This document shows, in pieces, positions 11,567 to 20,411 of a DNA stretch of 64,000 nucleotides. The notes below the pieces were generated by a model. The model made no database searches and was not told where the DNA came from. It saw only the letters and a list, made by a program, of their open reading frames with translations. The first letter of the stretch is position 1. Each line of letters opens with the position of its first letter. Origin of the DNA: Microcella alkalica (lineage in GTDB: Bacteria; Actinomycetota; Actinomycetes; Actinomycetales; Microbacteriaceae); assembly GCF_014595885.1 (NCBI RefSeq), contig NZ_JABUKC010000004.1:163897-227896 (forward strand), in the 5' to 3' direction. The position numbers and the translations under genes were made by a program.

Positions 11567-13261
11567 CTACCCGGTCACGGCTCCTTCGGAGGCGGAGCGC
11601 ACGAGCTTCGAGTACTTGGCGAGAACGCCGCGGGTGTAGCGCGGAGGCAGGGGCGCCCAGTCGGTGCGGCGCGCCTCCAGCTCGTCTGCGTCGACCAGTA
11701 GGTCGAGGGAGCGAGCAGCGATATCGACCCGGATGAGATCACCATCGCGCACGAAGGCGATAGGACCAGCATCCACCGCCTCGGGAGCAACGTGGCCGAT
11801 GCACAGGCCGGTTGTGCCGCCGGAGAATCGACCGTCGGTCAAGAGTAGTACATCTTTTCCGAGCCCTGCGCCCTTGATGGCGGCGGTGATCGCGAGCATC
11901 TCGCGCATGCCGGGGCCGCCCTTGGGCCCCTCGTAGCGGATGACGACGACGTCGCCGGCGGAGATCTCGCCGTTCGTCAGCGCGTCCATCGCGGCGCGCT
12001 CGCGCTCGAACACGCGCGCGGGGCCCTCGAAGACGGCGGCGTCGAAGCCGGCGGTCTTCACGACGGCGCCCTCGGGAGCCATCGACCCGTGGAGGATCGT
12101 GATGCCGCCGGTGGCGTGGATGGGGTCGTCGAGCTTGCGCAGCACCTCGCCGTCGAGCGGGTCGGGGTTCAGCTCGGCGAGGTTCTCGGCCATCGTCTTG
12201 CCCGTGACGGTCATGACGTCGCCGTGCAGCAGGCCCTCGTCGAGCAGCGCCTTGAGCAGCACGGGCAGGCCGCCCTGGCGGTCGACGTCGTTCATGACGT
12301 ACTTGCCGAAGGGCTTGAGGTCGCCGATGTGCGGCACGCGATTGCCGATGCGGTTGAAGTCGTCGAGCGTGAACGGCACCTCGGCCTCGTTCGCGATCGC
12401 GAGGATGTGCAGCACGACGTTCGTCGATCCGCCGAGCGCCATCGCGACGGTGACGGCGTTCTCGAAGGCCTCCTTGGTGAGGATCTGCCGGGCCGTGATG
12501 CCCTTCTTGAGCAGGTTGACGACGGCCTCGCCGGAGCGGTGGGCGTACATGTCGCGGCGGCGGTCGTAGCTCGCGGGGCTCGCCGAGCCGGGCAGGCTGA
12601 GCCCGAGCGCCTCGGCGACCGAGGCCATCGTGTTGGCCGTGTACATGCCGCCGCAGGCACCTTCGCCGGGGGCGAAGGCGCACTCGATGCGGTGGGCGTC
12701 CTCCAGGCTCATCTTGCCGGCCTTGACGGCGCCGACGGCCTCGAACGAGTCGATGATCGTGATGGGCTTCTCGGTGCCGTCGCTGAGCTTGACCCAGCCG
12801 GGCGCGATCGAGCCGGCGTAGAGGAAGACGCTCGAGAGGTCCAGGCGCGCCGCGGCCATGAGCATGCCGGGGATCGACTTGTCGCAGCCGGCCAGCAGCA
12901 CGCTGCCGTCGAGGCGCTCGGCCTGCATGACGGTCTCGACGCTGTCGGCGATGACCTCGCGGCTGACAAGCGAGAAGTGCATGCCCTCGTGGCCCATCGA
13001 GATGCCGTCGCTCACGCTCACGGTGCCGAACTGCAGCGGGTAGCCGCCGCCGGCGTGCACGCCCTCCTTCGCCGCCTGCGCGAGGCGCGAGAGCGAGAGG
13101 TTGCACGGGGTGATCTCGTTCCACGAGCTCGCGATGCCGACCTGGGGCTTCTCCCAGTCGTCGTCGCCCATGCCGACCGCGCGCAACATGCCGCGGGAGG
13201 TGGTCGCCTCGATGCCATCGGTGACGACGCGGGAGCGGGGCTTGTGGTCGATCTCCGTCAT
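11567..13261 (-). CDS. ilvD: Dihydroxy-acid dehydratase
   Basis: Fe-S enzyme giving 2-oxoisovalerate and 2-oxo-3-methylvalerate. 564 residues, standard length. Cluster and active-site segments are visible: [50 protein letters not shown] and [21 protein letters not shown]. The ATG at 13259-13261 follows TAAACT plus six bases, so it is probably leaderless. This -10 box overlaps the stop codon of mnhG; otherwise only nine bases separate the two genes, so read-through from the antiporter operon is also possible. First gene of ilvDBNC. Confidence 0.97.
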   Translation of the reverse strand: MTEIDHKPRSRVVTDGIEATTSRGMLRAVGMGDDDWEKPQVGIASSWNEITPCNLSLSRLAQAAKEGVHAGGGYPLQFGTVSVSDGISMGHEGMHFSLVSREVIADSVETVMQAERLDGSVLLAGCDKSIPGMLMAAARLDLSSVFLYAGSIAPGWVKLSDGTEKPITIIDSFEAVGAVKAGKMSLEDAHRIECAFAPGEGACGGMYTANTMASVAEALGLSLPGSASPASYDRRRDMYAHRSGEAVVNLLKKGITARQILTKEAFENAVTVAMALGGSTNVVLHILAIANEAEVPFTLDDFNRIGNRVPHIGDLKPFGKYVMNDVDRQGGLPVLLKALLDEGLLHGDVMTVTGKTMAENLAELNPDPLDGEVLRKLDDPIHATGGITILHGSMAPEGAVVKTAGFDAAVFEGPARVFERERAAMDALTNGEISAGDVVVIRYEGPKGGPGMREMLAITAAIKGAGLGKDVLLLTDGRFSGGTTGLCIGHVAPEAVDAGPIAFVRDGDLIRVDIAARSLDLLVDADELEARRTDWAPLPPRYTRGVLAKYSKLVRSASEGAVTG

Positions 13262-13267
13262 GGCACG

Positions 13268-13273
13268 AGTTTA
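13268..13273 (-). promoter_or_regulatory. Leaderless-type -10 box (TAAACT) of ilvD containing the mnhG stop codon
   Basis: TAAACT on the minus strand is followed by CGTGCC and the ilvD ATG. Its first three bases are the TAA stop of mnhG (13271-13273). No clear -35 box is seen. Confidence 0.5.
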
Positions 13274-13678
13274 GGGCGTGCCGCGAGGCGGCTCCGACGC
13301 GCCGGGGAGGTCGGAGCGGCCCGCATCCGCGACGTCGTCGGCGAGCTCATCGGCGACGAGCGTCGCGGCGTCGAAGTCGCCCGTGCGGTACCCCGCCCGC
13401 CCCACCATGTGCGCCGAGATGGGCGCCGTCAGCATCTGCAGCACGACGACCGGGATGAGCAGCAGCAGCGAGGTCCAGCTGCGCAGGCTCAGCGCGAGCG
13501 CGAGCACGACGAGCACGAGGCCGAGGATCTGCGGCTTGGTCGCCGCGTGCAGCCTGCTCAGGGCATCCGGGAAGCGCAGCAGGCCGATCGCGGCGGCGAG
13601 CGAGAGGAGGGCGCCGCCGATGAGGAGAACGCCGGCGACGATGTCGAGGATGCCCGCCACGGGCGCTGCGTCGATCAC
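13271..13678 (-). CDS. mnhG: Na+/H+ antiporter subunit MnhG/MrpG
   Basis: Small membrane subunit of the Mrp antiporter, 135 residues. Three helices in the first 100 residues with the family segment GLLRFPDALSRLHAATKPQILG, followed by an acidic tail of about 40 residues. The start is GTG at 13676-13678, overlapping the mnhF stop by four bases. Last gene of the operon; it ends inside the ilvD promoter. Confidence 0.9.
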   Translation of the reverse strand: MIDAAPVAGILDIVAGVLLIGGALLSLAAAIGLLRFPDALSRLHAATKPQILGLVLVVLALALSLRSWTSLLLLIPVVVLQMLTAPISAHMVGRAGYRTGDFDAATLVADELADDVADAGRSDLPGASEPPRGTP

Positions 13679-14037
13679 GAGTCGAGCTCCTTCCCCGCGG
13701 AGTCGGGCATCGCCGAGGCCGCGCTGCGGCTCGAGAACCCCGCGCCGTCGGGCGTCGAGGTTGCCCCCGTCGCGCTCGTCGCCTCGGGGCGCGTGACGAA
13801 GCGCGCGACCGAGACGGTGCCGAGGATCGCGGTCGCGGCGAGCACGACCATGAGCGGGATCGTGCGGGTGTGCCCGTTGGCGACCATCTCGGTGCCGACG
13901 ACGAGGATGAGCGTGGTCAGCAGCACGTCGGAGCCGATGACGCGGTCGACGATGCTCGGCCCGCGGATCACGCGCCACAGGGCCAGGAGGGCGGCGACGG
14001 CGAGGATCGCCCCCGCGATCGTGATGAGCACGGTCAT
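13675..14037 (-). CDS. mnhF: Na+/H+ antiporter subunit MnhF/MrpF
   Basis: 120 residues; three hydrophobic helices with the MrpF core RVIRGPSIVDRVIGSDVL, then a polar Ser/Ala-rich tail of about 35 residues. The ATG at 14035-14037 overlaps the mnhE stop by four bases. MrpF is one of the small subunits needed for complex assembly. Confidence 0.9.
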   Translation of the reverse strand: MTVLITIAGAILAVAALLALWRVIRGPSIVDRVIGSDVLLTTLILVVGTEMVANGHTRTIPLMVVLAATAILGTVSVARFVTRPEATSATGATSTPDGAGFSSRSAASAMPDSAGKELDS

Positions 14038-14624
14038 CGCACGGCCTCCCACTCCTCGCGCGAGCCGATCGCGCGCAGCAGGCGGCGCTCGTAGTCGAGC
14101 ACGTGGGCGCGCGTGCGCTCGACGCGCTCGGCGGAGTCGACGCCGAGGGCGTGCACGTAGAGCACCGAGTTCGGGCGGTCGACCTCGAGCACGACCGAGC
14201 CGGGCACGAGCGAGACGGCGAGCGCCGTGCCGGTGAGCACGAAGTCGCTGCGCGTCGTGAGGTCGACGCGGATGACGGCGCTGCGGGGCACGCCGCGCGG
14301 CCGCACCGCGAGCCAGGCGACCTCGAAGGAGGCGACGACGAGGTCGCCGAGGAAGCGGGCGAGGAAGACGAGCATCCACCAGGCGTTGAAGCGGCCGGAT
14401 AGCACGACGGGCGGCAGGTACAGCGCCTGCGTGACGATGAGCGCGACGACGAGGCCTGTCAGCACGGTGAGGGGGGTGACCGAGCCCCACAGCATCATCC
14501 AGAGCAGCACGAGCGCGAGCAGGAGCGGGGCCTTCTGCTTGAGCGGCACGCGCGCGCGCTCGGCGGCCCGGGCATCCGCCTCGGTCATGTCGGCCGCGCC
14601 GCGCGCGGCGACGGGATCGGTCAT
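14034..14624 (-). CDS. mnhE: Na+/H+ antiporter subunit MnhE/MrpE
   Basis: 196 residues. A polar N-terminus of about 30 residues, two to three helices (30-75 and 80-110), then the cytoplasmic MrpE domain with GTALAVSLVPGSVVLEVD and the helical end that contains HVLDYERRLLRAI. The start ATG 14624 overlaps the mnhD stop by four bases. Confidence 0.9.
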   Translation of the reverse strand: MTDPVAARGAADMTEADARAAERARVPLKQKAPLLLALVLLWMMLWGSVTPLTVLTGLVVALIVTQALYLPPVVLSGRFNAWWMLVFLARFLGDLVVASFEVAWLAVRPRGVPRSAVIRVDLTTRSDFVLTGTALAVSLVPGSVVLEVDRPNSVLYVHALGVDSAERVERTRAHVLDYERRLLRAIGSREEWEAVR

Positions 14625-16198
14625 TCGAGCTCACCCCCCTCGGCCGAGCTCGGGAACACCGTCTGGATGTACACGCTCGGGCCGTCGAGGTTCTGGCCGG
14701 CGCGGTCGGCGATCGCGTAGACCGGCCCCGCGAAGACGGTGAGCGCGACGCTCACCGCGACCATGCCGGCGGTCGACGCCGTCATGAGCCGCGGCGTCGA
14801 CCGGGTGCCGGAGACGGTCGAGGTCGAGAGCGGCGCCTCCTCGACCGAGCGCAGCAGTCGCGACTGGTCGCCCTCCACGGCGTCGGCCGAGCGCCAGAAC
14901 GCCAGGTTCCACACCCGGATGAGGGCGTAGAGGGTGAGGAGGGAGACGAGCGCGCCGCCGGCGATGAGGGCGTAGGCCAGGGCATCCCCCTGCTCGGCGG
15001 TCGCCTGGAAGAGACCGAGCTTGCCGAGGAAGCCGGAGAACGGCGGGATGCCGCCGAGGTTAAGGGCGGGGATCAGGAACAGCGCCGCGACCACGGGGGC
15101 GCTCGCGGCGAGGCCGCCGATGCGCGAGATCGAGGTGCTGCCCGCCTCGCGCTCGATCAGGCCAGCGGCGAGGAAGAGCGTCGTCTGCACGACGATGTGA
15201 TGCACGATGTAGTAGATCGCCGCGGCCGTGCCCTCGACCGTGCCGAGCGCGACGCCGAGGATCATGTAGCCGATGTGGCTCACGAGCGTGAACGACAGGA
15301 TGCGCTTGATGTCGGCCTGCGCCACTGCGCCGAGCGCGCCGACGATCATCGTCAGCAGCGCGAGCACCATGAGCGCCGGGTTGAGCTCGGGCCCGGGGAA
15401 GATGACGGTCTCGACGCGGATGATCGCGTAGACGCCGATCTTCGTCAGCAGGCCCGCGAACGCCGCCGTGACCGGCGCGGGCGCCGTCGGGTAGGAGTCG
15501 GGCAGCCAGAACGACAGCGGGAAAACGGCGGCCTTGATGCCGAAGGCGACGAGCAGCATGACGTGCAGCAGGATCTGCACGTCGACCGGCAGCTCGTCGA
15601 TGCGCTGCGCGATCTGCGCGATCGTGACGGTGCCGAGCGCGCCGTAGATCATCGCGATCGAGGCGAGGAACAGCAGCGACGACACGAGGCTCACCACGAC
15701 GTACGTGACGCCGGCGCGGATGCGCGACTCCGTGCCGCCGAGGGTGATGAGCACGTAGCTCGACACCAGCAGGATCTCGAACCCTACGTAGAGGTTGAAC
15801 AGGTCGCCCGCGACGAAGGCGACCATGACGCCCGTGGTGAGGATCAGGTAGGTCGGGTTGTAGATCGAGACCGGGGTCTCGTCGTCGCCGTCGGCGAGAC
15901 CCTGCCCGACCGAGAACACGAGCACCGCGAGCAGCACGACGGCCGAGACGACGATCATGAGCGCCGCGAGCCGGTCGACGATGAGCACGATGCCGTAGGG
16001 CGCCGCCCAACCGCCGACCTCCATCACGAGCGGGCCCACCTGGTCGACCTGCCACAGCAGCACCGCGCCGATCGCGAGCAGCACGACGAGCGAGGTGATG
16101 GCGATCGCCCGCTGCGGGCGCGGGCGACGGCCGGCCACGAGCGTGAGCGCCGCACCGAGCAGCGGCACGAGCACGACGAGGGGCACGAGCGCGGTCAT
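14621..16198 (-). CDS. mnhD: Na+/H+ antiporter subunit MnhD/MrpD
   Basis: 525 residues and about 14 transmembrane helices; homologous to the NuoM/NuoN proton-pumping subunits of complex I. Visible motifs are NLYVGFEILLVSSYVLITLG (the conserved glutamate in helix 5), FGIKAAVFPLSFWLPDSYP (conserved lysine) and HHIVVQTTLFLAAGLIE. With MrpA it carries the proton and ion path. Overlaps its neighbours on both sides by four bases. Confidence 0.95.
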   Translation of the reverse strand: MTALVPLVVLVPLLGAALTLVAGRRPRPQRAIAITSLVVLLAIGAVLLWQVDQVGPLVMEVGGWAAPYGIVLIVDRLAALMIVVSAVVLLAVLVFSVGQGLADGDDETPVSIYNPTYLILTTGVMVAFVAGDLFNLYVGFEILLVSSYVLITLGGTESRIRAGVTYVVVSLVSSLLFLASIAMIYGALGTVTIAQIAQRIDELPVDVQILLHVMLLVAFGIKAAVFPLSFWLPDSYPTAPAPVTAAFAGLLTKIGVYAIIRVETVIFPGPELNPALMVLALLTMIVGALGAVAQADIKRILSFTLVSHIGYMILGVALGTVEGTAAAIYYIVHHIVVQTTLFLAAGLIEREAGSTSISRIGGLAASAPVVAALFLIPALNLGGIPPFSGFLGKLGLFQATAEQGDALAYALIAGGALVSLLTLYALIRVWNLAFWRSADAVEGDQSRLLRSVEEAPLSTSTVSGTRSTPRLMTASTAGMVAVSVALTVFAGPVYAIADRAGQNLDGPSVYIQTVFPSSAEGGELE

Positions 16199-16629
16199 CG
16201 CTGCGGCTCCGTCTCGTGCGGGAAGTCGGTCGTCGAGGCCTCTGGCGCGGTCTCCTCCGCCTCGATGAGCACCGCTCCCCCGCGCAGCGCGACGTCGTCG
16301 GCGTCGTCGCTCACGTCGTCGGCGTTCGCCAGGCGCCAGGAGCGGTAGATGAGGGCGAGCAGGAACGACGACACGGCGAAGGTGATGACGATCGCCGTGA
16401 GCACGAGCGCCTGCGGCAGCGGGTCGGTGTACTCCTCCGGCGCGATCGCCGGGTCGAAGATCGGCGCGAGCCCGGCTTCGCCGACCATGATGATGATGAG
16501 CAGGTTCGTGGCGTTGCCGGCGAGGAGGAACCCCAGCAGCACGCGCGTGAGGCTGCGCTCGAGCAGCAAGTAGACCGCGCACGCGTAGAGCGCCGACATG
16601 ACGATGACGAGGACGAGCGAGACGGTCAC
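16195..16629 (-). CDS. mnhC: Na+/H+ antiporter subunit MnhC/MrpC
   Basis: 144 residues, NuoK homologue: three helices (about 3-25, 30-50, 75-98) with LGFLLAGNATNLLIIIMVG and the conserved DPLPQALVLTAIVI segment, then a long acidic tail (about 105-144) not found in the minimal MrpC. The start is GTG at 16627-16629, overlapping the mnhA stop by four bases. Confidence 0.93.
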   Translation of the reverse strand: MTVSLVLVIVMSALYACAVYLLLERSLTRVLLGFLLAGNATNLLIIIMVGEAGLAPIFDPAIAPEEYTDPLPQALVLTAIVITFAVSSFLLALIYRSWRLANADDVSDDADDVALRGGAVLIEAEETAPEASTTDFPHETEPQR

Positions 16630-19538
16630 GGACGGCCTCCGGGGGTCGCGGGTGCGGCGGGCTGCACGGGCGTCGTCGAGCGGGCGGCCTCGCCCTGCCG
16701 GTCGACCTCGGCGCCGAGGCTGCGCAGCACGTCGAGCACGAGGCCCACGACGATGAGGTAGACGCCGATGTCGAAGATCGTCGAGGTGACGAACTCGACG
16801 TGGCCGAGCACGGGCAGCTCGGTCTCGACGAAGGCGGAGGTCAGGGCATCCGCCCCCAGCAGCAGCGGCGCCGCGGCCGTGCCGACCGCGAGGAGCATGC
16901 CGGTGCCGAGCACCGTGCCCGCGCCGATCGGCGCCGCCGCCCCGAGCTCGAAGCGCCCGCCCGCGAGGTAGCGGCCCACGAGCGCGAGGCCCGCGACGAG
17001 GCCGCCGCCGAAGCCGCCACCCGGCAGGTTGTGGCCCGCGAAGAGCAGGTAGAGCGACACGACGATGATCGCGTGGAAGGTGAGTCGCACGACCACCTCG
17101 AGCAGGATCGAGCGGTTGCGCGGGTCGAGGGTGGGTCCGGCGAGGATCCAGGCGTTGCGCAGCTCACCGGGGCGGCCCTGCTCGCGCACGCGGTCGAGCC
17201 GCGCCTCCACGCGGCGGCGCAGCTGCCCGCGCGGCGCCCGCGGCAGCGCGTCGTCGCGCCCGCGGATGAACAGCAGGCTCGCGACGCCCGTCGCGGCGGC
17301 GATGACGACGGCGAGCTCGCCGAGCGTGTCCCAGGCGCGCAGATCGACGATCGCCACGTTGACGGTGTTACGGCCGTGACCGATCTCGTAGGCCAGCTGC
17401 GGCCAGGCGAGCGAGATCGGCTGCTCGGTGCGCGCGCCGGCCGCGACGAGCGCGATGACGCCCATCGTCGCGCCGACCGCGACGGCGATGACGGCGCGCA
17501 GCGCCTTCCGCGTGCTGCCGTGCCGGTCGCCGAGCTGCGCGGGCAGCCGGCGCAGCACCAGCACGAAGGCGATGAGCGTCACGAGCTCGACGAGAATCTG
17601 CGTGATCGCCAGATCGGGCGCGCCCATGATCGCGAAGAGCGCGGACATGCCGAAGCCCGTCACGCCGACCACGACGACCGCGGTGAAGCGCTTCTGCGCG
17701 CGCGTGGCCGCGACGGCGGCGATGACCATGACGAGGCCGATCGCGAGCTGCGCGGGCGTATCCCACAGGCGCACCTCGCCGGGCCCCGAGCCGCCGAGCA
17801 GCAGCGTCGCCCCGGTACCGGCGATGAACACCACGAGGATCACCCCGAGGTAGAACGGCAGCGACCCGCGCTGCGTGAGGCTCGTGACCCGCACGGCGAG
17901 GCGGTCGACCGCGCCGACCGAATCCCAGTAGAGGTCGGTCGCGCTCATCGGGCTGTGCACGCGTGCGTGCAGGCGGGCGATCGGCTCGCGCGCCGCGAAC
18001 AGGGCGACGCCGGCCAGCAGCGCGCCGATCGACAGGGCGAGCTCGAGTGTGAACCCGTGCCAGAGCTCCAGGTGGTAGTCGCTCGCGCCGTCGACGGCCG
18101 CCGCGACCGGCGCGAGCGCGGCGTCGGCGAGCGGGGCGAGTGCGCCCAGCGCGAGACCCGCGACCGCGAGCGCGGCGGGAGCGAGCAGGAAGCCGGGGCC
18201 GACCCGCTGCAGCACCGAGGCATCCGTCGCGTCGCTCTTGCGGGCGAACGCGCCCCAGAAGAAGCGGATGCTGTACGCCGCCGTGAGCGCCGACCCGATC
18301 ACGACGCCGATCGTCGCGATCGCGGCGAGCGCGTCGCCGTCTCGCGCGTCGACGAGCAGCGCGTACAGCACGGCCTCCTTCGCGACGAAGCCGAACAGCG
18401 GCGGCAGGCCCGCCATCGAAGCGAGCGCGAGCCCGGCGATGACGGCGAGGGAGGGGGCGCGGCGGCCGAGGCCCGACAGCTTGCGGAGGTCGCGCGTGCC
18501 CGCGCCGTGGTCGATGATGCCGACGACGAGGAAGAGGGTCGCCTTGAACAGCGCGTGGGCGACGAGGAGGGCGGCCGCCGCGAGCGCCGCGTCGCGCGTG
18601 CCCCAGCCGGTGATGACGGTGAGGAAGCCGAGCTGGCTCACCGTGCCGTAGGCGAGCAGGAGCTTCAGGTCGTGCTGGCGCAGCGCGACCCACCCGCCGA
18701 GGATCATCGTCGCGAGGCCGAGCCCGACGAGCAGCTCGCGCCAGCCCGGGGTCGCGGCGAACGCGGGAGCGAACCGCGCGATGAGGTAGATGCCCGCCTT
18801 GACCATCGCGGCGGCGTGCAGGTAGGCGCTGACGGGGGTGGGGGCCGCCATGGCGCCGGGCAGCCAGAAGTGGAAGGGCAGAATTGCCGACTTCGACAGT
18901 GCTCCGACGAGCACGAGCACGATCGCGGCCGTCGTGAGCGGCCCCTCCGGCGTCGCGGCGAGGATCACCTCGATGCTCGCGCTGCCAGCCTGCTGGGCGA
19001 GCAGCACGAGGCCGACGAGCATGACGAGGCCGCCGAGCGTCGTCGTGATGAGCGCCTGCAGCGCCGCGCCACGGCTCGCCTTGCGCCCCTGATAGTGGCC
19101 GATGAGCAGGTACGAGAAGACGCTCGTGAGCTCCCAGAAGACGAACAGCAGGAAGACGTCCTCCGCGAGGACGAGCCCGTACATGGCGCCGGCGAACGCG
19201 GTGAGGGTCGAGGCGAAGCGGCCGATGCCCTCGCTGTCGCGGCCGAAATAAAAGGCGCAGTAGACCATGACGAGCGCGCCGACGCCCGTGACGATGAGCG
19301 TCATGAGCCAGCCGAGCGCGTCCATGCGCAGGTCGAGGGTCAGCTGCAGCTGCGGGATCCACGCCGCGCGCTCGACGAGCGCCTCACCGGCGAGCACGGC
19401 GGGGCCGACGGCGAGCGCGTGCGCGAAGGCGCCGAGCGGCACGAGGGCGGCGACGAGGAAGACCCGCTGCTTGAGCCACGGCGTGAGGTGCACGAGCACG
19501 AGGGCCGCGAGGCCGAACAGCGCGAGGGAGACGAACAC
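16626..19538 (-). CDS. mnhA: Na+/H+ antiporter fused subunit MnhA-MnhB (MrpAB)
   Basis: 970 residues. The NuoL-like MrpA part spans about 1-780 with FVFWELTSVFSYLLIGHYQG, SKSAILPFHFWLPGAMAAPTP and a MrpA-specific C-terminal section. The MnhB domain is fused at about 810-935 (LEVVVRLTFHAIIVVSLYLL and GHNLPGGGFGGGLVAGLALV). No separate mnhB exists, so the operon A/B-C-D-E-F-G is complete. The start is GTG at 19536-19538 with a strong GGGAGGA. The complex exports Na+ in exchange for H+, giving salt and alkali tolerance. Confidence 0.95.
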   Translation of the reverse strand: MFVSLALFGLAALVLVHLTPWLKQRVFLVAALVPLGAFAHALAVGPAVLAGEALVERAAWIPQLQLTLDLRMDALGWLMTLIVTGVGALVMVYCAFYFGRDSEGIGRFASTLTAFAGAMYGLVLAEDVFLLFVFWELTSVFSYLLIGHYQGRKASRGAALQALITTTLGGLVMLVGLVLLAQQAGSASIEVILAATPEGPLTTAAIVLVLVGALSKSAILPFHFWLPGAMAAPTPVSAYLHAAAMVKAGIYLIARFAPAFAATPGWRELLVGLGLATMILGGWVALRQHDLKLLLAYGTVSQLGFLTVITGWGTRDAALAAAALLVAHALFKATLFLVVGIIDHGAGTRDLRKLSGLGRRAPSLAVIAGLALASMAGLPPLFGFVAKEAVLYALLVDARDGDALAAIATIGVVIGSALTAAYSIRFFWGAFARKSDATDASVLQRVGPGFLLAPAALAVAGLALGALAPLADAALAPVAAAVDGASDYHLELWHGFTLELALSIGALLAGVALFAAREPIARLHARVHSPMSATDLYWDSVGAVDRLAVRVTSLTQRGSLPFYLGVILVVFIAGTGATLLLGGSGPGEVRLWDTPAQLAIGLVMVIAAVAATRAQKRFTAVVVVGVTGFGMSALFAIMGAPDLAITQILVELVTLIAFVLVLRRLPAQLGDRHGSTRKALRAVIAVAVGATMGVIALVAAGARTEQPISLAWPQLAYEIGHGRNTVNVAIVDLRAWDTLGELAVVIAAATGVASLLFIRGRDDALPRAPRGQLRRRVEARLDRVREQGRPGELRNAWILAGPTLDPRNRSILLEVVVRLTFHAIIVVSLYLLFAGHNLPGGGFGGGLVAGLALVGRYLAGGRFELGAAAPIGAGTVLGTGMLLAVGTAAAPLLLGADALTSAFVETELPVLGHVEFVTSTIFDIGVYLIVVGLVLDVLRSLGAEVDRQGEAARSTTPVQPAAPATPGGRP

Positions 19539-19604
19539 GGGTCCTCCCTCGGGTGTCGGTGCGGCACGGGCGGGAGAGGGCTGGCGTGAAGCGCTCTCGT
19601 GTCG

Positions 19605-19610
19605 AGTTTA
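19605..19610 (-). promoter_or_regulatory. Candidate -10 box (TAAACT) of the mnh operon containing the otsB stop codon
   Basis: TAAACT on the minus strand; its first three bases are the TAA stop of otsB (19608-19610). Transcription from near 19598 would give a leader of about 60 bases before mnhA. Confidence 0.45.
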
Positions 19611-20411
19611 CCGAGTGTCGCCTGAGAGGCGGCGGCGAGCGTCGAGCACGTGGGTGAGCAGGGCCGCCATCGCGGCCGGGTCGGCGACGCGGGCGCGCGC
19701 CGCCGTCGGGCCGTCACCGACCTTGACGCCGAGATCGTGCGGGCCGAGCACGGCGAAGCCGTCCTCATCGGTCACGTCGTCGCCGGCGAACAGCACCGCA
19801 TCGGGGGCGAGACGATCGATGAGGATGCGCAGGCCGTCGCCCTTCGTCGCGTCGCGCACCGCGAACTCCACCACGCCCTTGCCCGCGCGCACGGTCAGCG
19901 CGGGGTCAAGCTCGGCGGCGCTGGCCCGCACCGCCGCGTCGAGGAGCCGCGCCGCCTCCGCGTCAGTCACGAGGCGGGAGTGCACCGCGAGACCCGCGGG
20001 CTTCGCCTCGATCCACGCACCCTCGACCTGGGCGACGAGCGGCTCGAGCCGCGATCGCAGGGCGAGCACGCGGTCGGCGTCGGCGGCGTCGAGGGGCGGC
20101 AGGGCATCCGTCGCGCTCATGCGCACCTCGAGGCCGTGCGAGCCGATGAGCGGCAGGTCGTCGGGCGCCTCGCCGACCTCCGCGAGGCTCGCGAGGGCGC
20201 GACCCGAGACGAGGGCGACGCTCGTGCCGGGCAGCGCGTGCAGACCGAGCAGCGCCTCGCGAGCCGCCGGCAACGCGCGCGCGGCGGCCGGGTCGTCGAC
20301 GAGCGGGGCGAGGGTGCCGTCGAAGTCGAGGGCGACGAGCAGCCGCGGCGCCGCGGCGAGGCGATCGAGCTCGGCGGCGAGGGCGGGGCCGGTGAGCGCG
20401 CCGCCGCTCAT
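19608..20411 (-). CDS. otsB: Trehalose-6-phosphate phosphatase
   Basis: HAD-superfamily phosphatase, 267 residues; removes phosphate from trehalose 6-phosphate. HAD motif I is LVALDFDGTLAPLVDDP (nucleophile Asp around 29), motif II is LVSGRALASL, and motif IV is VLFAGDDVTDEDGF. The ATG overlaps the otsA stop by four bases (ATGA), giving paired expression of both steps. Its TAA stop lies inside the next promoter. Confidence 0.95.
   Translation of the reverse strand: MSGGALTGPALAAELDRLAAAPRLLVALDFDGTLAPLVDDPAAARALPAAREALLGLHALPGTSVALVSGRALASLAEVGEAPDDLPLIGSHGLEVRMSATDALPPLDAADADRVLALRSRLEPLVAQVEGAWIEAKPAGLAVHSRLVTDAEAARLLDAAVRASAAELDPALTVRAGKGVVEFAVRDATKGDGLRILIDRLAPDAVLFAGDDVTDEDGFAVLGPHDLGVKVGDGPTAARARVADPAAMAALLTHVLDARRRLSGDTR

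Noticed and set aside
12089..14236. A 715-codon open frame on the plus strand
   Set aside because: Antisense to ilvD, mnhG and mnhF; low-complexity composition, crosses several real genes.
16800..19589. A 929-codon open frame on the plus strand
   Set aside because: It is the antisense shadow of mnhA. Its translation is Arg/Glu/Asp-rich with no motif, and the minus strand has intact MrpA and MrpB domains.
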